From GCA-2731375 sp002731375 (GTDB lineage: Bacteria > Pseudomonadota > Alphaproteobacteria > GCA-2731375), in the NCBI GenBank assembly GCA_030752605.1, contig JASMDX010000049.1, forward strand, positions 1 through 64,000: a stretch of DNA of 64,000 bases, written 5' to 3'. A program made the position numbers and the translations under genes. Position 1 is the first letter of the stretch. Each line of letters begins with the position of its first letter. The notes beneath the pieces are model-generated. The model ran no database searches. It had not been told where the DNA came from and worked only from the letters and a program-made list of their open reading frames with translations. Of the stretch, positions 43,442 through 50,675 are shown piece by piece.

Positions 43442-43566
43442 ATGCAGCATTCTAGGCGAATCCGCTCACATACCCCCCGTGGAGAGTTGGTTTGCCTAGC
43501 GTCTACCAAGACGTGAATCCTCCCTGTTAGACTAGCCCGGAAATCCTAGATTTCCGGGCTTTTTTT
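43442..43566 (+). ncRNA. Candidate small RNA with an anti-Shine-Dalgarno loop
   Basis: A roughly 125-base intergenic stretch has the organisation of a trans-acting bacterial small RNA. A long hairpin is closed by CTAGGC (43452-43457) and GCCTAG (43494-43499). A perfect 5-bp hairpin CGTCT-ACCA-AGACG lies at 43500-43513. An unpaired linker carries CCTCCC at 43519-43524, complementary to Shine-Dalgarno sequences. A very strong terminator follows. A TAGAAT -10-like element sits at 43430-43435. No open frame explains it. Alphaproteobacterial sRNA families with exposed CCUCC loops are known; assignment to one of them was not possible by eye. Confidence 0.6.
43534..43566 (+). terminator. Strong rho-independent terminator
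   Basis: AGCCCGGAAAT pairs perfectly with ATTTCCGGGCT across a 5-base CCTAG loop, followed directly by six T. It ends the candidate small RNA and would also stop read-through from the trxB-LysR operon. Confidence 0.93.
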
Positions 43567-43766
43567 ACCTTGTACAGTCCGCTGTCGCAGTAATTCGCGA
43601 TCCCAAACGACTGCCCTGTAAAAGCATCGGTCTCAATCATATGTCATCGGCGACATCTGCCGATTCGCTTCAATTCGCGCATCTCCCAAACTATTGGTCG
43701 GGAGTTTGCAAGCAGTTTCCGCGATACCAGCATCATTATTGACACCGCCACATACGAGAAGTATCA

Positions 43767-43789
43767 ATATTCGTACTGCATACGAATAT
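43767..43789. promoter_or_regulatory. Perfect palindrome, candidate IclR operator
   Basis: ATATTCGTA and TACGAATAT form perfect 9-base arms around CTGCA. The site ends 44 bases before the IclR ATG. Extra half-site-like TACGA elements flank it (43753-43757 and on the right within ATATACGA). The position fits autoregulation of the IclR gene and control of the downstream operon. Confidence 0.6.
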
Positions 43790-43833
43790 ACGAAAAGCAA
43801 AATTCCGCGCTTGACGCGGTATTGAAAGAAGGC

Positions 43834-44706
43834 ATGACGAAAGCAAATCAAGCGGCAAAATCATCTTCTCCCAACACTGGTACCAACGCACAGACCGTTG
43901 CGCGAAGCGGTCCGCAATCGGTTGGCCGCATTCTGACCATGCTCGAAACGCTGACAAAAACCGAGAACGGCGCCACGCTTTCGGATCTGGCCCTTGGTAC
44001 CGGCGCACCCAAGACCAGCCTGGTTGGGTTGCTGGCGGGCCTGACCGCCGAAGGCTGTTTGGCCCGTGACCAAGCGGGGAGGTATTTCCTGGGCCCGAGA
44101 TTTCTTTCCCTGGCCATGCAGGCCATCGCCGGGCGCGAATTAATCGCGCTGGCCCGGCCGATCCTGGCTGACCTGGCCACGGCAACGGAAGAAACCGCCG
44201 TGCTTGGCGCCCTCGCACCTGAAACGGACCCCGATGCGGACCCCGGCGCGGATCTGGCGATTTATCTGGACAAGGTCGAAAGCAGCAATCCAATCCGTTA
44301 TGCGGTCACAGTAGGGGAACGTCGGGAGTTATATTGCACTGCACTGGGTAAGGTTCTACTCGCTCATTTCGAACCAGCACGTCTGCAGCGTTATCTGGAG
44401 ACCACGCAGCGGGAACAATTCACGGCGACGACCATGACCGCAAGCTCCGAATTGGAAGCCGACTTAGCCCATATCCATGCCAGCGGCATTTCAAGGACCA
44501 ACGACGAGAGGATACCGGGCGCTTCCGGCCTGGCCGCACCAGTTTTCGCTTCCGATGGCACGGTTATCGCCGTGCTGCTGATTGCCGGTCCCTCGGAACG
44601 CATGCGCGCCAACGGCGAAAGTAACGAACAGGCGGTCAGACAGGCCGCCGCTGCATGTACCCTGGCCATGGGCGGCGTACCCATGACCATCCAACCCAAG
44701 GAATAA
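43834..44706 (+). CDS. IclR-family transcriptional regulator
   Basis: A 290-residue regulator with an N-terminal winged HTH (SVGRILTMLETLTKTENGAT, then TGAPKTSLVGLLAGLTAEGC). The IclR effector domain follows (RRELYCTALGKVLLAHFEP, later INDERIPGASGLAAPVFA-like RTNDERIPGASGLAAPVF). The first 30 residues are a Ser/Thr/Ala-rich extension. An ATG is used here; a TTG four codons earlier is an alternative and neither has a well-spaced ribosome-binding site. A 23-base palindrome lies just upstream. It heads a plus-strand acyl-CoA operon that it probably controls in response to a pathway acid. Confidence 0.9.
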   Translation: MTKANQAAKSSSPNTGTNAQTVARSGPQSVGRILTMLETLTKTENGATLSDLALGTGAPKTSLVGLLAGLTAEGCLARDQAGRYFLGPRFLSLAMQAIAGRELIALARPILADLATATEETAVLGALAPETDPDADPGADLAIYLDKVESSNPIRYAVTVGERRELYCTALGKVLLAHFEPARLQRYLETTQREQFTATTMTASSELEADLAHIHASGISRTNDERIPGASGLAAPVFASDGTVIAVLLIAGPSERMRANGESNEQAVRQAAAACTLAMGGVPMTIQPKE

Positions 44707-44734
44707 TCGAGTTATTTTCAGGAGACACCCGACC

Positions 44735-45901
44735 ATGAGCCTAACCTTCAGCACGGAACAGCAGCAAATCAGGGACAGCGTGATGAAGCTGTGCCAACGC
44801 TTTGATGATCAATATTGGCTGGACCGCGACAGCGACGGCGTCTTCCCGGAAGATTTCTGCCAAGCCCTGGTTGATGATGGCTGGATGGGCATCGCCATGC
44901 CGCAGGAATATGGCGGCAGCGGCCTCGGTATTACGGAAGCCGCGATCATGGCCCAGGCAATCACGGAAACAGGCGCCGGTAATGCGGGCTTCGCCGCCAT
45001 CGCCATTGGCATTTTCGGCCTGAATCCGGTCGTCGTATTCGGCACGGACGAGCAGAAACGGCGCTGGCTGCCACCAATTATCAAGCGCCAAGATATTGCG
45101 TGTTTCGCCGTGACCGAGCCCAACACCGGCCTGGACACCACCCGCCTGAAAACCCGCGCCGTGGACAAGGGCGATCACTATCTGGTCAACGGCGAGAAGA
45201 TCTGGACCTCAACCGCCCAGGTCTCCAACAAGATGTTGATCATCGCACGCACCAAGGACGAGTCCGAGACTAAGAAGCCCATTGATGGACTGTCATTGTT
45301 CTATACAGATCTAGACCGCAACCACGTAGATATCCGGATGATCGACAAGATGGGCCGTAAGTGTGTTGATTCCAATGAGATGTTTATCGACGACCTACGC
45401 ATCCCCAAGGAGGACCTGATCGGCGAGGAAGGTAAAGGGTTCCGCTATCTCCTGCACGGCCTGAACGCGGAACGCATCCTGATTTCGGCCTCCATGGTGG
45501 GGTTGGGCCGTTGCGCCCTGCGTCATGCCGCAAACTATGCCCGTGAACGCGTGGTTTTCGACCGGCCCATCGGTATGAACCAGGGCATCCAGCATCCCCT
45601 GGCTGAATCCTGGGCCGAGTTGGAAGCGGCGCATCTGATGGCATTTCAAGCCGCCGGCATGTACGACGCGGGCGAGGACTGCGGCCTGCAGGCCAACGCC
45701 GGTAAATATCTTGCCGCCGAGGCCACTTTCAAGGCCTGCACCAATGCGGTGATGACCCACGGCGGCATGGGTTATGCCAAGGAATTCCACGTAGAACGCT
45801 ATCTGCGGGAGTGCCTCATCCATCGCCTGGCCCCCGTCAGCCCGCAACTGATCCTGAGCTTCCTCGCCGAAAAGGCCCTGAATCTACCAAAATCCTACTA
45901 A
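44735..45901 (+). CDS. Acyl-CoA dehydrogenase
   Basis: A 388-residue acyl-CoA dehydrogenase. N-terminal GWMGIAMPQEYGGSGLGITE; FAD motif CFAVTEPNTGLDTTRLKTRA, with LDTT in place of the usual GSD; then VNGEKIWTSTAQVSNKMLII. The C-terminal bundle has MTHGGMGYAKEFHVERYLRE and the end LSFLAEKALNLPKSY. It begins 28 bases after the IclR gene and opens the catabolic operon. It would introduce a 2,3-double bond into an acyl-CoA that the later MaoC or DUF35 partners hydrate. Confidence 0.9.
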   Translation: MSLTFSTEQQQIRDSVMKLCQRFDDQYWLDRDSDGVFPEDFCQALVDDGWMGIAMPQEYGGSGLGITEAAIMAQAITETGAGNAGFAAIAIGIFGLNPVVVFGTDEQKRRWLPPIIKRQDIACFAVTEPNTGLDTTRLKTRAVDKGDHYLVNGEKIWTSTAQVSNKMLIIARTKDESETKKPIDGLSLFYTDLDRNHVDIRMIDKMGRKCVDSNEMFIDDLRIPKEDLIGEEGKGFRYLLHGLNAERILISASMVGLGRCALRHAANYARERVVFDRPIGMNQGIQHPLAESWAELEAAHLMAFQAAGMYDAGEDCGLQANAGKYLAAEATFKACTNAVMTHGGMGYAKEFHVERYLRECLIHRLAPVSPQLILSFLAEKALNLPKSY

Positions 45902-45933
45902 ACGAAAACCAAACATCAAATAGGGACTAAATC

Positions 45934-47106
45934 ATGAGACGAAGTAGCAAAGCGTATATCGCGGGGGCCTACGAACACCCCACGCGCAAGGCGGTCGACA
46001 AGACCATCCCTCAACTGCATGCCGAGGTCGCCATTGGCGCCCTGATGGACGCTGGGCTGACCATGGCTGACGTGGACGGCTATTTCTGTGCTGGCGATGC
46101 GCCTGGTCTGGGCGGCATTTCCATGGCCGAATACATGGGCTTAAATATCAAACATACGGACACAACGGAGACCGGCGGTTCGTCATACGTAATCCATGTG
46201 GGCCATGCCATGAATGCCATCGCCATGGGGAGATGTTCCGTCGCCCTGGTGACTTTGGCCGGCCGGCCTCGCGCCGAAGGTTTCGCGACCCTACCCGCGC
46301 GCGATTACGGCAGTACCTTGCCGGAGCTGGGCTTCGAAAATCCCTATGGACCGGTGATCACGAATATGTACGGCATGGCGGCCATGCGCCACATGTACCA
46401 GTACGGCACGACATCTGAACAACTGGCTTGGATCAAGGTCGCGGCCTCGTACCACGCCCAGCATAACGAACATGCCATGCTGCGGGACGTGGTCACGGTT
46501 GAGGATGTAGTCAATTCCCCCATTATCGCCGATCCCCTACATCGCCTTGATTGCTGCGTCATCAGCGACGGCGGTGGCGCACTGGTGATCGTCAGCCCGG
46601 AAGTCGCCAAGACCCTAGATGGCCGCTGCGTTAAGATCCTTGGTTATGGCGAGGCCATCAAGCATTTGAACGCCGGCGACGTGGATATTACCTATACCGG
46701 CGGCGTGGTATCGGGGCCCATGGCCTTTGAAGAGGCAAAAGTAGCGCCGGCTGACATAGATTACGTCTCGATCTATGACAGCTTCACCATCACCGTGCTT
46801 GAAACATTGGAAGATCTGGGCTTTTGCGAGAAGGGCGAAGGCGGCAAATTCGTTTCCGATGGCAATCTGATCTCCGGCGTCGGCAAGCTGCCTTTCAACA
46901 CAGACGGCGGTGGGTTGTGCAACAACCATCCTTCCAACCGCGGCGGCATGACCAAGGTCATCGAAGCGACACGTCAGCTGCGTGGCGAAGCCCACCCGAA
47001 AGTACAGGTGCCCGATTGCACCATAGCCCTGGCGCACGGAACCGGTGGTTCCATCGGCACTCGCATGGGCAGTTCAACAGTTATTCTGGGAAGGAACGAC
47101 GCATGA
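45934..47106 (+). CDS. Thiolase-superfamily protein without nucleophilic cysteine
   Basis: A 390-residue thiolase-fold protein. At the nucleophile position it reads TETGGSSYVIHVGHAMNAIA (residues 78-97), a serine pair instead of cysteine. The C-terminal motifs are NTDGGGLCNNHPSNRGGMTK and ALAHGTGGSIGTRMG, so the second thiolase cysteine is also replaced (His in AHGTGG). It overlaps the following DUF35 gene by four bases (ATGA), so the two are translationally coupled and probably form a complex. By comparison with Ltp2-DUF35 enzymes, carbon-carbon cleavage by retro-aldol chemistry is more likely than thiolysis. Confidence 0.87.
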   Translation: MRRSSKAYIAGAYEHPTRKAVDKTIPQLHAEVAIGALMDAGLTMADVDGYFCAGDAPGLGGISMAEYMGLNIKHTDTTETGGSSYVIHVGHAMNAIAMGRCSVALVTLAGRPRAEGFATLPARDYGSTLPELGFENPYGPVITNMYGMAAMRHMYQYGTTSEQLAWIKVAASYHAQHNEHAMLRDVVTVEDVVNSPIIADPLHRLDCCVISDGGGALVIVSPEVAKTLDGRCVKILGYGEAIKHLNAGDVDITYTGGVVSGPMAFEEAKVAPADIDYVSIYDSFTITVLETLEDLGFCEKGEGGKFVSDGNLISGVGKLPFNTDGGGLCNNHPSNRGGMTKVIEATRQLRGEAHPKVQVPDCTIALAHGTGGSIGTRMGSSTVILGRNDA

Positions 47107-47495
47107 GCCCGAATGAACGCAAACTGACCGCACCCTCCATGAATATGGAATCCGAGGCTTATTGGGCCGCCGCCAACGACGGCAAGCTGCTGATGAAGAG
47201 ATGTAAGGGCTGCGGCAAGACGCACTTCTATCCCCGCGCCATTTGCCCCCATTGCCAAAGCTCGGACACGGAATGGTACGAGGCCTCTGGCAAGGGTGTG
47301 ATCTACAGCTATTCCGTGATGCGCCGTAGCGACACGCCCTATGCCCTTGCATACATCACCGTCGATGAAGGCATTACCATGATGTCCAACATTGTCGATT
47401 GCGACTACGACAACCTGGCGATTGGCCAGGCCGTCGAAGTGACTTTCCGCGAAGCGGATGGCGGACAATCAATTCCCGTCTTCCGTCCAGCCTAA
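47103..47495 (+). CDS. DUF35 zinc-ribbon/OB-fold protein
   Basis: A 130-residue DUF35 protein. The zinc ribbon is CKGCGKTHFYPRAICPHCQS and the OB-fold follows (ASGKGVIYSYSVMRRSDTPY, then TMMSNIVDCDYDNLAIGQAV). The ATG lies inside the stop of the thiolase-like gene, fixing the start. A longer frame exists upstream but overlaps that gene entirely. It presumably binds the acyl-CoA for its thiolase-like partner. A MaoC gene follows 28 bases later. Confidence 0.9.
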   Translation: MSPNERKLTAPSMNMESEAYWAAANDGKLLMKRCKGCGKTHFYPRAICPHCQSSDTEWYEASGKGVIYSYSVMRRSDTPYALAYITVDEGITMMSNIVDCDYDNLAIGQAVEVTFREADGGQSIPVFRPA

Positions 47496-47523
47496 GACTG
47501 GGTACCTGAAAGGAATTTTTAAA

Positions 47524-47976
47524 ATGGCCGGCCTTTATTTCGAAGACTTCGAGGAGGGAATGGAATTCAACCATTCCCTGACCCGCACGGTTACGGAGAT
47601 GGACAACATCATGTTCTGCGCCATGACCCATAACCCCCAGCCCTTGCATCTGGACGAGGAGTTCTCCAAGAACACCATGTTTGGCCAGCGCATCGTCAAT
47701 AGCTTGTTCACCCTGGGCCTAGTGATAGGCGTCACCGTCTCTGATACCACCCTAGGCACCACATTGGGCAATCTGGGCATGACCGATGTGCGCTTCATCA
47801 ATCCGGTGTTTCATGGCGATACCATTCATGTGGTCACCAAAATAACCGCCAAGCGCGAAAGCAAGTCGCGCCCGACCACGGGTATCGTAACGTTCGAGCA
47901 TTACGGCTTCAATCAAGACAACAAGGAAGTCGCCTTTTGTGTCCGTACCGGCCTGATCATGAAGCGACCGGCATGA
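47524..47976 (+). CDS. MaoC-family hydratase, mesaconyl-CoA hydratase-like
   Basis: A 150-residue hot-dog-fold hydratase. The active-site region reads MTHNPQPLHLDEEFSK, and the middle and end read GQRIVNSLFTLGLVIGVTVS, GMTDVRFINPVFHGDTIHV and KRESKSRPTTGIVTFEHYGF. These blocks resemble mesaconyl-CoA hydratase (beta-methylmalyl-CoA dehydratase) and itaconyl-CoA hydratase rather than R-hydratase PhaJ, with the T-H-N-x-Q-P-(L/I)-H variant of the catalytic motif. AAGGA lies about 9 bases before the start. It overlaps the CitE-like gene by four bases, so hydration and C-C cleavage are coupled. Confidence 0.87.
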   Translation: MAGLYFEDFEEGMEFNHSLTRTVTEMDNIMFCAMTHNPQPLHLDEEFSKNTMFGQRIVNSLFTLGLVIGVTVSDTTLGTTLGNLGMTDVRFINPVFHGDTIHVVTKITAKRESKSRPTTGIVTFEHYGFNQDNKEVAFCVRTGLIMKRPA

Positions 47977-48866
47977 TTATCCGCAGCTGGCTGTTCGTGC
48001 CGGGAGATAGCGAACGCAAACTTGCCAAGGGGGGAGAGAATCCCGCCGACGCCTTGATCTTGGATCTGGAGGACTCGGTCGCCGATGCACGTCAGGAGAT
48101 CGCCCGAGACATGGTCCGCAACTATCTTCTGGCCCATTCCGACCGTAGCCATCAGCAGCTTTGGGTCCGCGTCAATCCGCTGGATACGGACCTATCGTTG
48201 CCCGATCTGGCCGCCGTCATGCCCGGTGCGCCGGACGGCATCGTCCTGCCGAAGGTCTATTCAGCCGACGATGTGAACACCATGGCGAACTATCTCTCCG
48301 CCTTGGAGGCACGCGAAGGCCTAGCGCTGGGATCGACTAAGATCCATTGCGTCTCGACCGAGACCGCCGCTTCGTTGCTGACCTTCCACACATACTTGGA
48401 AAATGTCACGGACCGCTTGGTTGCCCTGACCTGGGGCGGCGAGGACCTAGCCGCTGCCCTTGGCGCCACCGACAATCGCAATCCGCGCACAGGCGACTAT
48501 GACGACCCCTATCTTATGGCCAAGTCCTTGTGCCTAGCCACAGCACGGGCCATAGACGCGCAACCGGTCGGCGTGGTCTTCGTGGACTTCCGTGATCTGG
48601 AAGGCCTGGAGGCGGAGTGTCTGCGCGACCGCCGGGCCGGTTTCTTCGGCAAAATCGCCATTCATCCAGCCCAGGCGGAAGTCATCAACCGCACCTTCAC
48701 GCCGTCGGTGGAAGAGGTCGCCCATGCCCAGCGCGTAATTGATGTGTTCGAGCAAAATCCAGGCCTGGGCACGGTTGGTTTGGACGGTAAGATGTTGGAT
48801 ATGCCGCACCTGAAACAGGCCCGCAACGTGATGGCCGTGGTGCAACAGATCGAGGAGTTAGCATAA
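47973..48866 (+). CDS. HpcH/HpaI-family CoA-ester lyase (CitE/malyl-CoA lyase-like)
   Basis: A 297-residue TIM-barrel lyase. SWLFVPGDSERKLAKG opens the family pattern. The Mg ligands and CoA contacts are in ALILDLEDSVADARQEIARD, the acidic residue in CVSTETAASLL and TWGGEDLAAALGA. GKIAIHPAQAEVINRTF completes it. It would cleave or form a 3-hydroxy-C4/C5-dicarboxyl-CoA such as citramalyl-, beta-methylmalyl- or malyl-CoA. Coupled by an ATGA overlap to the MaoC hydratase, it forms a hydratase-lyase pair like the itaconate/mesaconate degradation enzymes. Confidence 0.88.
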   Translation: MIIRSWLFVPGDSERKLAKGGENPADALILDLEDSVADARQEIARDMVRNYLLAHSDRSHQQLWVRVNPLDTDLSLPDLAAVMPGAPDGIVLPKVYSADDVNTMANYLSALEAREGLALGSTKIHCVSTETAASLLTFHTYLENVTDRLVALTWGGEDLAAALGATDNRNPRTGDYDDPYLMAKSLCLATARAIDAQPVGVVFVDFRDLEGLEAECLRDRRAGFFGKIAIHPAQAEVINRTFTPSVEEVAHAQRVIDVFEQNPGLGTVGLDGKMLDMPHLKQARNVMAVVQQIEELA

Positions 48867-48867
48867 C

Positions 48868-49133
48868 CTGGCTGGAGCATTGGATGGCAACCGCATTGTC
48901 GATTTGACCACCGTCATTCTGGGTCCCTGGCCACCCAGATACTGGGCGACATGGGTGCCGATATAATCAAGATCGAGACGCCGGCCGGTAACGCCACACG
49001 GAATCTGGGCCCGTGTAAGAATGAGGACTTGGCCTCCATGTATCTGGCTTCCAACCGCAACAAGTGCAGCATCATGCTCGATCTGACGCAGGAGGCCGGG
49101 CAAATAATTCCTATGAGCGCTTGGTGGCATTAG
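48868..49133 (+). pseudogene. CaiB/BaiF CoA-transferase N-terminal remnant
   Basis: Directly after the lyase gene the sequence encodes LAGALDGNRIVDLTTVILGP, then after a frameshift ATQILGDMGADIIKIETPAG, NATRNLGPCKNEDLASMYLA and SNRNKCSIMLDLTQEAG, then an unrelated tail QIIPMSAWWH and TAG. This is the first 90 or so residues of a family III CoA-transferase; about three quarters of the gene is gone. An intact copy would have supplied CoA activation for the hydratase-lyase pair. Its stop codon overlaps the stop of the convergent hydratase gene. Confidence 0.8.
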
Positions 49134-49990
49134 CCGCGTTCACGGGATTTCTTGAACCAAGCATCCTCCTCGGTGAAGCGGGCCGCATTCCAGCTAAGCG
49201 CAGCCTTTAGGCCATCTTTCGCCCGAATTTCGTTGAATTCGTCTATCTCGGGCGAGGATTCCTTACTCGCCAATGCCGCGGCTTCAAGTTCCATGGAACG
49301 CTCCACCACCTGGCGCACACCCATAAGTTCATAGGACATATTGATCAGTTTCTTGTTGTACTCGACGGTGACGGCGGGCAACTTGGCGATGGTCAGGGCA
49401 TGGCGTTCCACCGCCGCATCCAACTCATCCGCCGGAACCACTTCGTTTACCAGATCCAGCCGTTTCGCCTCATCCGCGTCGATCAGGTTGCCGGTGTAAA
49501 GCAACTCACGTGCTTTCGACATGCCTACCACCCAGGGCCAGACGGCGGGTATGTATGGCCCGCCGGTGCGTATTTCGGGGGCGCCGAATTTGGCATCTTC
49601 CGAGCAGATTCGCAGGTCGCAAAAGGTCGCGGTGGCAAGCCCACCGGCGATACAAAATCCATGGATCTGGGCAATGATCGGCTTTGGATTGTTCCAGAAC
49701 ACATCCCACCAGGCCGAACCGCTGAAGGTCTTGCCCTTGAGAAAACGGGCCCGTAGCTGGACAGCGTTGGTCTTGCTTGAAGACGTGATGTCGAAGCCGG
49801 CACTGAAGGCGCGCCCTGCAGCTTTCAGCACGATGACCCGGATCCCATCATCGGCCCAACCCGCATCCTCCAGGGCTTCGCGGACTTCGAACTGCAAGTC
49901 GTCGGACAGGGCGTTTAGCTTGTCCGGCCGGTTCAAGGTGATATACGCGATTGGCCCGCGCTTCTCGTAAATGATGTTCTCGTAACTCAT
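49130..49990 (-). CDS. Enoyl-CoA hydratase/isomerase family protein
   Basis: A 286-residue crotonase-fold protein. Oxyanion segments are KAAGRAFSAGFDITSSSKT (about residue 60) and QIHGFCIAGGLATATFCDLR; the active-site region is FGAPEIRTGGPYIPAVWPWV. The glutamate after GAP matches one hydratase position but the second is not clear. The start MSYENIIYEK follows an AGGA element about 11 bases upstream. A 50-codon upstream extension of the frame overlaps the hemerythrin gene end and is not protein-like. It is convergent with the acyl-CoA operon. Confidence 0.87.
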   Translation of the reverse strand: MSYENIIYEKRGPIAYITLNRPDKLNALSDDLQFEVREALEDAGWADDGIRVIVLKAAGRAFSAGFDITSSSKTNAVQLRARFLKGKTFSGSAWWDVFWNNPKPIIAQIHGFCIAGGLATATFCDLRICSEDAKFGAPEIRTGGPYIPAVWPWVVGMSKARELLYTGNLIDADEAKRLDLVNEVVPADELDAAVERHALTIAKLPAVTVEYNKKLINMSYELMGVRQVVERSMELEAAALASKESSPEIDEFNEIRAKDGLKAALSWNAARFTEEDAWFKKSRERG

Positions 49991-50093
49991 CCGGCCTATC
50001 CTCACTGTTGCTGAAACTTCTACAAGCTTAGCAATAGAGTCCGGCAATATGCAAAGAGCAGGCGCAGCCGACCACAAAAACGCGCCTTTGGCT

Positions 50094-50597
50094 TCAGGAG
50101 GCTTCGGCGTAGAGCATGACCAGTTCGCCATCGCGGTCATCCTCGAACAGGCCGCTCAAGGTCGGCAGCAGGCCCATTTCCTCTTTTTGGATATGGCTGA
50201 TCTGACGTTCGACCAATTCAAGCGCCAGCTCGCAAAACTCCGCCCAGCTTTCCGCTGTAAAGCCGTTCGCGCGGGCCTTTTCCACGACGGGCAGCAGGTA
50301 TTCGGAAAGATTGCGCAACAGATCATGTTCCTGGCGCAAAATATACGGGATCGCGACGTCGCCAATGGCGGTCAGAGCGGGAAAGATATTGTCTTCCTCG
50401 AAATTGAAGTGATGCCCCGTTGTCGCCTGCAATTCCGCGTTCATGTCCGCCAACAAAGCCGTCGTCGCCGCATCATCATTGGCCGGCGCCGTCTTGGTCT
50501 GGCGGCCCGTCACCGCCTCTTCCAGGCGGTTCATCAGGTCAACAGTCCGTTGATGCTCGTCGTGCAGCAATTGGGCAATCTTGCTATCTAAATACAT
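50094..50597 (-). CDS. Hemerythrin-domain protein
   Basis: A 167-residue four-helix hemerythrin (HHE) protein. Candidate di-iron ligands are His in LLHDEHQRTVDLM, the HHFNFEEDNIFPAL segment, QEHDLLRNLSEYL and QISHIQKEEMGLLPTL, which follow the family spacing. Bacterial stand-alone hemerythrins bind O2 or NO or repair Fe-S centres. It is 78 bases downstream of the NnrS-like gene in the same direction and closes the molybdoenzyme operon. The companion Crp/Fnr regulator and DUF2249 protein are frequent partners in nitrogen-oxide loci. Confidence 0.88.
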   Translation of the reverse strand: MYLDSKIAQLLHDEHQRTVDLMNRLEEAVTGRQTKTAPANDDAATTALLADMNAELQATTGHHFNFEEDNIFPALTAIGDVAIPYILRQEHDLLRNLSEYLLPVVEKARANGFTAESWAEFCELALELVERQISHIQKEEMGLLPTLSGLFEDDRDGELVMLYAEAS

Positions 50598-50675
50598 GCG
50601 GCCATCCTAAATTCCTTATGAGCATTTGTTATGCACAGAATAATGGTAGCGCGATACCAGTATCATTGACCCTGA

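Noticed and set aside
46824..47102. N-terminal extension of the second DUF35 protein
   Set aside because: The extension lies out of frame inside the thiolase-like gene; the ATGA overlap gives the true start.
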